DNA of 64,000 nucleotides, from NCBI RefSeq assembly GCF_028561755.1, contig NZ_JAQQTD010000001.1:62001-126000 (forward strand). The letters run 5' to 3'. This stretch comes from Altibacter sp. HG106. Its GTDB lineage: Bacteria > Bacteroidota > Bacteroidia > Flavobacteriales > Flavobacteriaceae. Numbering within the stretch: the first letter of the stretch is position 1; each line of letters starts with the position of its first letter. This document shows, one piece after another, positions 33,673 through 42,977 of this stretch. A program made the position numbers and the translations under genes. The notes beneath the pieces were generated by a model. The model was given only the letters and a program-made list of their open reading frames with translations. It ran no database searches and was not told the DNA's origin.

Positions 33673-36600
33673 ATGATACGACTACTACCTAACCCAATTG
33701 TCTGTCTCCTATTTATGTTACTTTGTTTTAGTGGTGTTTCACCGCTGATGAGTCAGACCCCATCCTTAGCCGATCAAGTAATCCTCAGCAACAACGTGGA
33801 TGATCCCGAAAACGCCACTGCCGATAACGGAGCATTTGCCGTACTCAATTCGTACGGAGGAGATATTCTTGGAGGCGGCAGTTTTTCCGGAGAGTTAGAA
33901 CTTGCGTATCCCAGTCAAGTTCCAGCGAATACCACTACCTATATTCAAATTGATTTCGATGAAGATATATTAAACTCACTATTAGGGGGAAGTCTCGGAA
34001 CATTGCTTGCGGAAGTCATTGGGACGGTTGTCTTCGGAAATCATTACTTTAATGTCGAAGCTCGTTCAGGTGCGAGCACGGTTCTTAGCAAATCCTCTCT
34101 TCTTCCTCCCGATGATTGGCGATTTCGAATTGTTCAGGATGAAGCGGAAAACTTCTATATCGCGATTACTCCCAATCAACCCTATGATCGCATCTATATT
34201 GAAGACAACACAGACGCCTTGCTGCTGGGCACCTTCAATAGTATGAATGTGTATAAAGCCTTTTACTATGCGGAAGCCGAATGCGCTATTGATCCTTTGT
34301 ACACCGACTTTGACGGAGATGGACTCACGGTCGACCTACTTGGCCTTGGCGGCGCTGGAGTAACCAATGCGCACCACGCCATCGATCAGGATACGACAAA
34401 TTTTTCTGAATTGAGCTTGGGAATCATTGGTGTAGCAGCATCCATAGAACAGAATATTTATTTTCCGAAAACCTACAGTCCTTCGGAAACGCTCGAAATT
34501 ACCTTACAAACCGAACCGACCTTGGTGACGCTTGGTATTCTCAATGAAGTGGAAGTGTTGGCTTTTGACAAGGGTACACTCACCTATAATAATGACATCA
34601 ATACCTTGCTCACCGCCGATCTTTTGACCCTACTGCAAAATGGTGAGCAAGCTACCATCCCGATTTCCCCGGGGGTAGCCTTTGATCGTATTACCGTGCG
34701 CCTTAATTCCCTTATCGGGGTAAGTCTTTCTCAATCTTTAGACCTTTATGGTGTTAGCATTATGGGGCCCGCGACTCCCACTACTGCTGATGACACGCAA
34801 ACCTTCTGCTTGGTAGATGCGCCAACGATAGCCGATTTAAATGTTAATGAACCTCAAGTGATATGGTATGACGATCCTGTCGCAGGGACCCCCTTCGATC
34901 CTACCGATCCGTTGAGCGATGGAGAAACCTACTATGCCGCACAACTCGTTGATGGATGTGAAAGTGACGGCCGACTCGCTGTGACCGTAACCATTAACGA
35001 TACAGAGGTGCCAACTACCACCAACCCTACTCAAGACTTTTGTGTAATTGATACACCCACCGTAGCCGATCTAGAGGCTAGTGGCCCGATGATTCAATGG
35101 TATGGTAACGCCTCTGGCGGAACACCCCTGGATCCTACCGATCCCCTTACTAACGGAGCAACCTATTACGCGACCGCTACCGGAGCAAATGGTTGTGAAA
35201 GCGCCGATCGATTAGAAGTAACCGTTTCGGTTTCCGACACCCCCACTCCCACTACATCTGACGCTACGCAAGAATTCTGTGCAGTGGAAGCCCCCACTGT
35301 AGCCGATCTACAAGCAGACGGCCCCATGATTGTTTGGTATGATGCCGCAACGGGAGGCACTGCGTATGATTCAACCGATGCTTTATTAGATGGAACCATC
35401 TATTACGCAAGCGCCACAGATGCCTCGGGTTGTGAAAGTTCAAATCGATTAGAGGTTACGGTGAGTATTGAAGACACGAGCACTCCCACCACGGCGAACA
35501 CGAACCAAGAGTTTTGTGTGGTTGCGGATCCTACGGTAGCCGACCTGCAAGCAGACGGTCCAGACATTCAGTGGTATGATGACGCCACAGGAGGTACTCC
35601 CTTAGATCCATCTGAACCACTTGTAGATGGAGCCACCTACTATGCGACCGCTACCGGCACCAACGGATGCGAAAGTTCAAATCGTTTAGAAGTTACTACC
35701 ACTTTGAACGACACCCCCACGCCTACCACCGATAATAGTACTCAGGCGTTTTGCCTAAGTGATGCACCTACGATAGCCGACTTACAGGCCGAGGGGCCAT
35801 CGATTCAATGGTATCTCACACCCAACGGTGGCACTCCATTAGATCCTACGGAACTACTTACCGACGCTACCACATATTACGCCACGGCTACCAACGGTAC
35901 GGGTTGTGAAAGTGCAGAGCGCCTGGAGGTATCAGTTAACCTTACAGACCCCGGAGCTCCCACCACTGATGATAGCACCCAGTCCTTTTGTGCTATTGAC
36001 ATGCCCACGGTAGCAGACCTGTCAGCATCCGGAGGTAGCATTACCTGGTACGATATGGAAAGTGGAGGCACTCCCTTAGATCCTACAGAACCGCTAGCAG
36101 ACGGACAAACATATTACGCAACCGCCACCGATACAAATGGTTGCGAAAGCTCAGAACGCCTCGAGGTGCTGGTAGCAATTAACGATACCGATGCGCCTAC
36201 TACAGATGACCCCAATCCGTCGTTTTGCGTTGTAGACGTCCCAACCATAGCCGATCTGAATGTGGAGGGTCCTAATATTCTTTGGTATGAAGAAGCAACA
36301 GGAGGCACACCTATAGATCCTTCAGTGGCACTGGTTTCCGGAACTACGTATTACGCCTCGGCTACTGGGACCAGTAATTGTGAAAGCGCTAACCGACTGC
36401 CGGTTACAGTGACCTTAGAAGATACCGATGCGCCTACCACAGACAATGATTTGCAGGCTTTTTGCCGCATCGACAATCCTACGGTAGCCGATCTCCAAGC
36501 CGATGGTTCCAATATTATTTGGTATGACAGCCCTATTGATGGCACCCCATACAACCCAACCGACCCACTTACTGATGGAACGACGTATTATGCAACCGCT

Positions 36601-37800
36601 ACAGGCGCCAATGGGTGTGAAAGTGCTAACCGACTCGAAGTTGTCGTTCAACTGAATAATACAGCACCACCCACCACCGATGATAGCAGTCAGGTTTTTT
36701 GTACTACGGAAGCGCCTACGGTGGCAGATTTACAGGTAGATGGTCCTGGTATAATCTGGTACGATATGCCTACCGGTGGCACTCCGTATGAGTCTACCGA
36801 TCCTTTAAGCGATGGTACTACCTATTACGCTTCGGCTACGGGAGCATCGGGTTGCGAAAGTACCGAGCGCCTGGAGGTAACCGTATCGCTAGATCCTGCT
36901 TCAGACCCTACCATCGCGTCCGAAAATGACGGTCCGGCTTGTCTGGAAACAGTTGTAACGTATACCACGGAAGTCGGTCAAGATAGCTATATCTGGAATA
37001 TCAATGGAGGTATCGTTACAGATGGCGGAAGCACCAACGATAATTTTATTTCGGTACGCTGGACACAACTCGAAGACACCAACGTCTCTGTTTCCTACAC
37101 TCCCGTGGGAGAATGTAACACAGGATCAGAAGTGACCTTTTCCGAAGAAATAGAAGTATGTGCAGATATCACCATTACCAAGACGGTGAATAATGAAAGA
37201 CCCCGTGTGGGAGAAAATATCACCTTCTTCATTACGGTTACTAATGATGGTCCCAATGATTTCGAGGGATTACGAATCGCTGAAAACATACCTTCCGGAT
37301 TTGAATTAGTTTCCTTTGAAACGACCTTAGGAACCTACGATCCGTCGTCCGGACTTTGGTTAATTGACCTCCTACCAGCTGAAGAAATGGCCCAACTAAG
37401 TGTGGTGGTAGAGGTTTTAGGGAGCGGAAACTATACCAATATCGCTACGATCATTAGTTCGCAACCCCTAGATGATGATGCCAATAACGCAGCGGAAATT
37501 ACGGTAGAACCGGAATGTCTAACCATCTATAACGAATTTTCGCCCAATGCCGACGGTTTTAATGATCGTTTCACCATTACCTGCATTGAGAATTACCCTA
37601 ATAATGAACTTCAGATTTATAATCGCTACGGAAGCTTAGTCTATCAGGAACGCGGCTATGAAAATCAATGGGAAGGAACCTCGAATGTCGCTGGAGCCAA
37701 CAGCTCACAGGATGGACTGCCAGCGGGTACCTACTATTATATTCTGAAGCTGGATAACGACACCCAGGCACAAACCGGGTGGTTATACCTGATGAAGTAA
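33673..37800 (+). CDS. T9SS type B-sorted repeat adhesin
   Basis: 1375 residues. A signal peptide (MIRLLPNPIVCLLFMLLCFSGV...) is followed by a unique region (30-365) with beta character, nine tandem Ig-like repeats of about 79 residues (369-1079; each starts PTT, has FC, TVADL, WYD, GGTP, DP-D-L-DGTTYYA and GCES-RLEV), a PKD-like or short beta domain, a DUF11-type domain (ITKTVNNERPRVGENITFFI...) and the C-terminal gliding-motility-associated domain (NEFSPNADGFNDRFTI to GTYYYILKL and TGWLYLMK). That is a type B C-terminal domain, exported by T9SS with the help of a PorP/SprF-like protein, encoded next. A surface adhesin role is inferred. Confidence 0.9.
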   Translation: MIRLLPNPIVCLLFMLLCFSGVSPLMSQTPSLADQVILSNNVDDPENATADNGAFAVLNSYGGDILGGGSFSGELELAYPSQVPANTTTYIQIDFDEDILNSLLGGSLGTLLAEVIGTVVFGNHYFNVEARSGASTVLSKSSLLPPDDWRFRIVQDEAENFYIAITPNQPYDRIYIEDNTDALLLGTFNSMNVYKAFYYAEAECAIDPLYTDFDGDGLTVDLLGLGGAGVTNAHHAIDQDTTNFSELSLGIIGVAASIEQNIYFPKTYSPSETLEITLQTEPTLVTLGILNEVEVLAFDKGTLTYNNDINTLLTADLLTLLQNGEQATIPISPGVAFDRITVRLNSLIGVSLSQSLDLYGVSIMGPATPTTADDTQTFCLVDAPTIADLNVNEPQVIWYDDPVAGTPFDPTDPLSDGETYYAAQLVDGCESDGRLAVTVTINDTEVPTTTNPTQDFCVIDTPTVADLEASGPMIQWYGNASGGTPLDPTDPLTNGATYYATATGANGCESADRLEVTVSVSDTPTPTTSDATQEFCAVEAPTVADLQADGPMIVWYDAATGGTAYDSTDALLDGTIYYASATDASGCESSNRLEVTVSIEDTSTPTTANTNQEFCVVADPTVADLQADGPDIQWYDDATGGTPLDPSEPLVDGATYYATATGTNGCESSNRLEVTTTLNDTPTPTTDNSTQAFCLSDAPTIADLQAEGPSIQWYLTPNGGTPLDPTELLTDATTYYATATNGTGCESAERLEVSVNLTDPGAPTTDDSTQSFCAIDMPTVADLSASGGSITWYDMESGGTPLDPTEPLADGQTYYATATDTNGCESSERLEVLVAINDTDAPTTDDPNPSFCVVDVPTIADLNVEGPNILWYEEATGGTPIDPSVALVSGTTYYASATGTSNCESANRLPVTVTLEDTDAPTTDNDLQAFCRIDNPTVADLQADGSNIIWYDSPIDGTPYNPTDPLTDGTTYYATATGANGCESANRLEVVVQLNNTAPPTTDDSSQVFCTTEAPTVADLQVDGPGIIWYDMPTGGTPYESTDPLSDGTTYYASATGASGCESTERLEVTVSLDPASDPTIASENDGPACLETVVTYTTEVGQDSYIWNINGGIVTDGGSTNDNFISVRWTQLEDTNVSVSYTPVGECNTGSEVTFSEEIEVCADITITKTVNNERPRVGENITFFITVTNDGPNDFEGLRIAENIPSGFELVSFETTLGTYDPSSGLWLIDLLPAEEMAQLSVVVEVLGSGNYTNIATIISSQPLDDDANNAAEITVEPECLTIYNEFSPNADGFNDRFTITCIENYPNNELQIYNRYGSLVYQERGYENQWEGTSNVAGANSSQDGLPAGTYYYILKLDNDTQAQTGWLYLMK
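34777..36906 (+). repeat. Nine coding tandem repeats of about 237 bases
   Basis: Nine in-frame units of 78-79 codons encode the Ig-like repeats of the adhesin. The protein pattern is tightly conserved (two Cys per unit, FC and GCES), whereas nucleotides vary more between units. Antisense frames recur at 237-base spacing as a by-product. Confidence 0.92.
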
Positions 37801-37831
37801 TTCTATGCACTGTTCACTTAAAACTTTCGAT

Positions 37832-38764
37832 ATGAAATCATTACAATCTATATCTACCACCGTCTTTCTGTTATCCATATTGTGGATAAGCTCGAAGGCA
37901 GCGGCACAACAGGACCCTCAGTACACCCAATATCTGTACAATACCATGAGTATCAACCCGGCTTATGCGGGTTCCTTAGAAACCTTAGACGTGGTAGGCA
38001 CCTATCGCGATCAATGGGTAGGAATAGACGGCGCCCCAAACACACAAAACTTAGGAATTCACACACCGCTTCGGAACGAAAAGATTGGTGTTGGGATCAA
38101 TATTTCTCATGATCGACTAGGCCCCTCCCGCGAAGTACTTATTAACGGTAATTTCTCGTATAAACTTCAATTGAGTCCGACCCTAAAACTGGGACTCGGA
38201 ATAAAAGCCGGGGCCGACTTTCTGGACATCGACTTTTCTGAAGGAATTTTTCAGGACCCGAATGATCCTGTTTTAAATACTAATGTCGACAACCGCACGA
38301 CGCTTACGTTGGGAACCGGGGCTTATCTATATTCCAACAATTGGTATTTGGGTCTTTCGGTTCCTGATTTTATTACCGATTCATTTTACGATAATATGGA
38401 CCAATCCGTTTCCGAAGAAGAACTGCAATATTATATGATTGGTGGGTATGTATTCGACGTGAGTACCGACTTCCGCTTGAAACCTGCGTTCTTGTTGAAA
38501 TACCTTCGCAACACCCCCATTGTAGTAGACGTCTCTGCCAACGTGCTTTATCGAGACCGACTCACCTTTGGGGTCTCTTATCGCTACGAAGATGCCATCA
38601 GTGGTATTGTGGGAGTGCAAGTGATCCCCAGCGTATTTGTAGGCTACTCGTACGATTACACCCTTACCGATCTGAGTGATTTCAACGACGGAACGCATGA
38701 AATCGTCTTGCGCTTCACCCTTGTAAAACAAAGCAAACGTATTAACTCACCTCGATTCTTTTAA
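37832..38764 (+). CDS. PorP/SprF-family type IX secretion partner, outer membrane beta-barrel
   Basis: The start at 37832 gives the signal peptide MKSLQSISTTVFLLSILWISSKAAAQ. The mature start QDPQYTQYLYNTMSINPAYAGS is diagnostic of the PorP/SprF family, followed by TYRDQWVGIDGAPNTQNLGIHTPL and alternating barrel strands ending with the aromatic RFF. These barrels help translocate type B cargo through the T9SS. It lies 31 bases after the adhesin gene and 11 bases before the OmpA protein gene, a typical triad. Confidence 0.93.
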   Translation: MKSLQSISTTVFLLSILWISSKAAAQQDPQYTQYLYNTMSINPAYAGSLETLDVVGTYRDQWVGIDGAPNTQNLGIHTPLRNEKIGVGINISHDRLGPSREVLINGNFSYKLQLSPTLKLGLGIKAGADFLDIDFSEGIFQDPNDPVLNTNVDNRTTLTLGTGAYLYSNNWYLGLSVPDFITDSFYDNMDQSVSEEELQYYMIGGYVFDVSTDFRLKPAFLLKYLRNTPIVVDVSANVLYRDRLTFGVSYRYEDAISGIVGVQVIPSVFVGYSYDYTLTDLSDFNDGTHEIVLRFTLVKQSKRINSPRFF

Positions 38765-38775
38765 AACCCATCTCT

Positions 38776-40713
38776 ATGAAATTTCAATCCACTTTATTGC
38801 TCTTACTTTTCAGCACTTTTTGTTTTAGTCAGAGTGCCCTTAAAAAAGCGAATCGATTATTTCAAACGAAAGCGTATACCAGCGCTGCAGAAGTATATGG
38901 TGAGCTTTTAGAAGAAAATACAGCATTAGACCTTGAAACCCTCCTGCAAGCGGCAGATACATATCATTACATAAAAGAGCCACGACAAGCGGCTCAATTA
39001 TATGAGAAGGCTTATAATAAAAACGACAAAGATTTGGGAGCGCCCTTTCTCTATCGATATTATCAGTCGCTTCGAGGGCTTCGAGAATACGAAAAGGCCG
39101 ATGCCTTATATCGCAAGTTTCTAAAGGGCCAAGAACAGACCGATGCCTTGGCTTCCTACGAAGTAGCCGTACAGCGATTTGATTCGCTTCGGAAAGACAA
39201 TACTCCTTCCCAATACAGCCTACGCAACCTCGATATTAACACGGAATATTCTGAATTCGCGCCGGTAGCCTACGACGGAAGGATCATCTTCTCTTCGTCT
39301 CGTCCCGGCGCCTCTAAAGAACTGTATGCCTGGAATCGACAGCCGTACCTTAGCTTGTTCATCGCCGATGAAAACGAACAGGGAAATTTAGAGAACGTCC
39401 GCGTTTTTTCGAAACAAATTGGAACTCAGTTTCACGATGCTACGCTTGCCTTTGTACCAGATTCAGATCAGGTATTCTTCACCTCTAGTAATGTCAAAAA
39501 GAATAAACTGATACTCGATTCGGGTCGAACTAATAATTTTAAGATCTATCGAGGCCGCATGGAGGATACTAAGATCGTTGAGAAGCAGGAATTACATTTC
39601 AACAGTAATACCTATTCGGTGGGGCATCCCGCAGTGAGCTCTGATGGGAAGTACCTGTTATTTGCCTCCGACATGCCGGGCGGGTATGGCGGTGCCGACC
39701 TGTATTATTGTCGTATTTACGAAGATGGTATGATCTCAGACCCTGTGAACGCCGGTAGTAGCATAAATACGTGGGGAAATGACTTTTTTCCACATGTTGT
39801 GGACGGCACCTTGTTCTTTGCCTCGGATGGTCATGTAGGTTTTGGCGGTTTAGATTTGTACGAAGTTGAGTTTACTCCGGAGTTTGGTCTGGGGGTGCCT
39901 AATAATCTAGGGAAGAACATCAATAGTGTTGGGGATGATTTCGGATTGATATTGAATGCTGAAACCAATACTGGATATGTTTCCTCCAACCGGGCTTCCG
40001 GAATGGGCGACGATGATTTGTATCACTTCAATCGCGTTCCTCCGGAATGCAACCAATGGGTTATCGGAAACGTTAAAGACAGCACCACACAACGTCCTAT
40101 TTTTAATGTGACGGTAGTAGCGAAAGATTCCACAGGTACGACGGTGGAAACAACCGTTACCGATGCCGCAGGAGATTTTATTTTTAGTCAGCCTTGCGAA
40201 GAAGCGGTAACCATCGTCGCCTCTAAAAGCGGCTATTATGAGTCGGAAGAAAGAGCCTATACCGGAAAAGCCAACGATGGAAAAACAGACGGTATCGCTA
40301 TTTGGATGAAGAACGCTGAAGAGAAGATCATTCAGGATGCCAATACGGGCGAAGAGAAAATAGATTTGGAAACCATCTTCTTCAACTACGATCAATGCAA
40401 CGTCACCTCAAAAGCAGCGGTGGTTCTGGATGAGGCCGTGTCTCTAATGAAAACCTATCCCGACATGGTCATAAAAATTGAAGCACATACTGACGCTCGG
40501 GGCTCTGCGGAATACAACAGATCCCTATCCGACAAACGCGCTAAGGCCACAAGAGACTACCTATATTCTCAAGGAATTGCAAAGAACCGAATTGTAAGTG
40601 CCATTGGGTATGGAGAATCGCAGTTGCTCAATCGTTGTAGTGATGGCGCTTCTTGCGACGAATCATTACATGCTCAAAACCGACGCTCAAATTTCATTAT
40701 TGTAAAAAGATAA
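38776..40713 (+). CDS. PorE-like OmpA-family protein (TPR, PD40, CRD, OmpA)
   Basis: 645 residues, signal peptide MKFQSTLLLLLFSTFCFSQ. A TPR-like helical region (about 22-135, e.g. TKAYTSAAEVYGELLEENTALDLETLLQAADTYHYI) is followed by a PD40 propeller (about 155-420: AVSSDGKYLLFASDMPGGYGGADLYY and FPHVVDGTLFFASDGHVGFGGLDLYE), a carboxypeptidase-regulatory-like domain (about 425-510: VIGNVKDSTTQRPIFNVTVVAKD) and an OmpA C-terminal domain (530-645: IFFNYDQCNVTSKAAVVLDEAV, IKIEAHTDARGSAEYN, LSDKRAKATRDYL). This domain order is that of PorE/SprE-adjacent T9SS accessory proteins anchored to peptidoglycan. Confidence 0.9.
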   Translation: MKFQSTLLLLLFSTFCFSQSALKKANRLFQTKAYTSAAEVYGELLEENTALDLETLLQAADTYHYIKEPRQAAQLYEKAYNKNDKDLGAPFLYRYYQSLRGLREYEKADALYRKFLKGQEQTDALASYEVAVQRFDSLRKDNTPSQYSLRNLDINTEYSEFAPVAYDGRIIFSSSRPGASKELYAWNRQPYLSLFIADENEQGNLENVRVFSKQIGTQFHDATLAFVPDSDQVFFTSSNVKKNKLILDSGRTNNFKIYRGRMEDTKIVEKQELHFNSNTYSVGHPAVSSDGKYLLFASDMPGGYGGADLYYCRIYEDGMISDPVNAGSSINTWGNDFFPHVVDGTLFFASDGHVGFGGLDLYEVEFTPEFGLGVPNNLGKNINSVGDDFGLILNAETNTGYVSSNRASGMGDDDLYHFNRVPPECNQWVIGNVKDSTTQRPIFNVTVVAKDSTGTTVETTVTDAAGDFIFSQPCEEAVTIVASKSGYYESEERAYTGKANDGKTDGIAIWMKNAEEKIIQDANTGEEKIDLETIFFNYDQCNVTSKAAVVLDEAVSLMKTYPDMVIKIEAHTDARGSAEYNRSLSDKRAKATRDYLYSQGIAKNRIVSAIGYGESQLLNRCSDGASCDESLHAQNRRSNFIIVKR

Positions 40714-40869
40714 TACCTACAACATCCTTATGACTTGATATTATTCAATAAAAAACGGTTATTACTTAATTTTACGTAATGAATTAGGAAAATTAGTATA
40801 TTATTCATAATTTACAACAACTAACCAATAAGCCATCAAGAACCAATATGCCCCAAAACCAAGAAACAT

Positions 40870-41574
40870 ATGGCTTCAAAAATTATTCAATCAGACGCTA
40901 GAATCGAAGATGCCAGGGGGTTCGCACACCTAAAATACATCTCCGATCAACCCGAAATGAATGAGATTTTAACTGGTATCTTGAAAGTTACCGAGATCTC
41001 TATCGAACCCGGTATGGGCTTTTTACCACACACCCATAAGCACATTGACCTGGTAACGATTCCGCTTCAAGGATCCTTGGAGCGAGTGAATAGCAATGGC
41101 GAAAACATCCTCATCCAACCCGGCACGGTCAATGTGATTCGCGCTGGTAATGGCATTAGCCATTATGAATACAACAGCTCTAAAGAGCACTCCTGCCAAT
41201 GTCTTGAACTGGAATTTACGAATGCTTCTAACAAACGCGCCACCAGCCTGTTGTATGAAACAAGCCGCTTGGACAATTGTTTGAAAGCGATTATACGTAA
41301 TAAGGAATCTAAATCGCCGCTTTCTTCGGGATATGATGTCTATGTGGGAAATTTCAGAAAAGACCAGGTGTATACCTACAAAAAGAAAAAGGACACCAAT
41401 GTAGTGGTAGCCTACATTCTTCAGGGGAAGTTAGAGGTAGGGAAAGAAATAATGAGCGAGCGCGAAACCCTGATTTGTGATAAGGATGATTATTGCCGAC
41501 TTACTTTTAAGGAGGACTCCTTTATTGTACTCGCAGAAATCATACTTCCCTGGAACAAATCTACTCTTAATTGA
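40870..41574 (+). CDS. Pirin-family bicupin
   Basis: 234 residues with two cupin domains. The N-terminal cupin carries LPHTHKHIDLVTIPLQGSLERVN, with the His-x-His-...-His/Glu metal set, and ISHYEYNSSKEHSCQCLELEF; the C-terminal cupin (GYDVYVGNFRKDQVYTYKKKKDTNVVVAYILQGKLEVGK) has lost the histidines, as is usual. YhaK/YhhW-type pirins are quercetinase-like iron-binding proteins; the physiological reaction is not known. Single-gene transcript. Confidence 0.85.
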   Translation: MASKIIQSDARIEDARGFAHLKYISDQPEMNEILTGILKVTEISIEPGMGFLPHTHKHIDLVTIPLQGSLERVNSNGENILIQPGTVNVIRAGNGISHYEYNSSKEHSCQCLELEFTNASNKRATSLLYETSRLDNCLKAIIRNKESKSPLSSGYDVYVGNFRKDQVYTYKKKKDTNVVVAYILQGKLEVGKEIMSERETLICDKDDYCRLTFKEDSFIVLAEIILPWNKSTLN

Positions 41575-41579
41575 TCACG

Positions 41580-42305
41580 TTACGAAGAAGGAGGTCGTGT
41601 AGGCCGTACCTCTACTTTACTGGGAAGCGTTCTTGCCGGCAACTGTAGCAACTGTACCACCATTTGCCCAATATCCTCTATTTGTATTTTCCAGGCATCG
41701 GAGTCGTCGGGTTCATTTCCGTTAAAATGGGTAGCCACACTCCCCGGCATGATGGTCGTGGTTTTAATGTCATATTTTCGAAGGTCTAACATGGCAGCTT
41801 GCGTAAATCCCGTAACTCCAAATTTACTTGCGTTGTAGGCGGCGCCTCCTGCAAAGAAATTGGTGCCCGCAAGGCTAGAAATTGTCATGTAGTATCCCTT
41901 GCTTTTTTTGAGGAACGTTAACGTAGCTTTCAAGGTGTAAAAAACACCGGTTAAGTTGGTATCAATCGTTTCCTTCCATTGTTCTGGAGTGAGCGTTTCC
42001 ACATTATCAAAATGCCCCAGACCTGCATTCGCAATAACAATATCGATGGCCCCAAATGCTTCTACTGTTTTTTCGACGGCGTGCTCCTGACTCGCAAGAT
42101 CGCGAACATCTGCCTCAAATCCTTTAACATAGGCCGAATCGTTGCCGTATTCATTTAATCTGCGAACTGCTTCCTGAGCCGCGTCCTGGCTTCGACTGGT
42201 GATTGCAACGTGTACTCCCTGTTTCAAAAGCGCCTGCGCAATGCCATAACCGATTCCTTTGGTGCCCCCTGTGATAAAGGCTACTTTTCCGTGTAGTGTA
42301 CTCAT
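41580..42305 (-). CDS. Short-chain dehydrogenase/reductase
   Basis: 241 residues. Rossmann motif TGGTKGIGYGIA, cofactor-selecting segment after AITSRSQD (suggesting NADP), NAGLGHFD, catalytic Ser in ISSLAG and YNASKFG (Tyr-x-x-x-Lys). The C-terminal KVEVRPTRPPSS is the classic end seen in flavobacterial 3-oxoacyl-ACP-reductase-like SDRs. Cytoplasmic, NAD(P)-dependent; substrate unknown. Convergent with pirin. Confidence 0.92.
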   Translation of the reverse strand: MSTLHGKVAFITGGTKGIGYGIAQALLKQGVHVAITSRSQDAAQEAVRRLNEYGNDSAYVKGFEADVRDLASQEHAVEKTVEAFGAIDIVIANAGLGHFDNVETLTPEQWKETIDTNLTGVFYTLKATLTFLKKSKGYYMTISSLAGTNFFAGGAAYNASKFGVTGFTQAAMLDLRKYDIKTTTIMPGSVATHFNGNEPDDSDAWKIQIEDIGQMVVQLLQLPARTLPSKVEVRPTRPPSS

Positions 42306-42374
42306 CGTTCTGTTTTTTTCAAAGGTAAGGGCTAGCCGACGGCTACCTTGCTAAATAATCCTTAAATTTACCCT

Positions 42375-42977
42375 ATGAAATATCTCCTTGCTTTGATTAT
42401 GGGTAGCGTCTTCGGAATGGTTTCCGCACAACCGCAATTAAAGAATATCAAAGACCTGTCTTCCGAATTCGCCTTTGAGATCCGCTATGCGACCCCTAAT
42501 AATTTCATGAAGGAAACCCTCTACCCCTGTGCTGTTTGCATCTTACAACCGGAAGTTGCCGAAGCGCTCAACCGGGCCAATGAATATTTTTGCAAACAAG
42601 GGTATCGTATAAAGATCTTTGACTGCTACCGCCCGGAAGACATTCAGAAAATGATGTGGGAAAAAGTACCCAACGCTGCTTATGTGGCCAACCCCTATGA
42701 CAAAGGTTCGATTCATAATAAAGGCGCTGCGGTAGACATCACCTTGGTCACTTTAGACGGTTGTTATGTAGAAATGGGAAGTGACTACGATTTCTTCGGA
42801 AAGGAAGCGCATATCGATAACTATAATTTTTCAGAAGAGATACTCGCCCATCGGAGGTTGTTAGCCGAGGGCATGCAAAAATTTGGTTTTCAAACCATTC
42901 GAACCGAATGGTGGCACTTCAGCTATCAAAAAAACTACGGCTATCCAACCTTGAATGAACCGCTACCCTGCGATTAA
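42375..42977 (+). CDS. D-alanyl-D-alanine dipeptidase, VanX/DdpX type (M15D)
   Basis: 200 residues with a signal peptide (MKYLLALIMGSVFGMVSAQ). The zinc site is intact: His114 and Asp121 in SIHNKGAAVDITL, catalytic Glu178 and His181 in EWWHF, with the substrate-binding Arg86 in DCYRPEDIQ. VanX-type enzymes cleave D-Ala-D-Ala; here export to the periplasm and lack of van genes suggest peptidoglycan turnover or scavenging rather than vancomycin resistance. Overlaps the convergent MscS gene by 4 bases. Confidence 0.92.
   Translation: MKYLLALIMGSVFGMVSAQPQLKNIKDLSSEFAFEIRYATPNNFMKETLYPCAVCILQPEVAEALNRANEYFCKQGYRIKIFDCYRPEDIQKMMWEKVPNAAYVANPYDKGSIHNKGAAVDITLVTLDGCYVEMGSDYDFFGKEAHIDNYNFSEEILAHRRLLAEGMQKFGFQTIRTEWWHFSYQKNYGYPTLNEPLPCD

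Noticed and set aside
34777-36906. Regular repeats at 237-base spacing, considered as a CRISPR-like or satellite array
   Set aside because: The repeats are in frame, encode Ig-like domains and are too long and too variable for CRISPR repeats.
39907-40395. Minus-strand open frame of 162 codons
   Set aside because: Antisense to the PorE-like gene, which has well defined domains across this stretch.
42375-42977. Vancomycin-resistance gene
   Set aside because: The protein is VanX-like, but no vanH, vanA or two-component genes are present; a general D-Ala-D-Ala dipeptidase is more likely.
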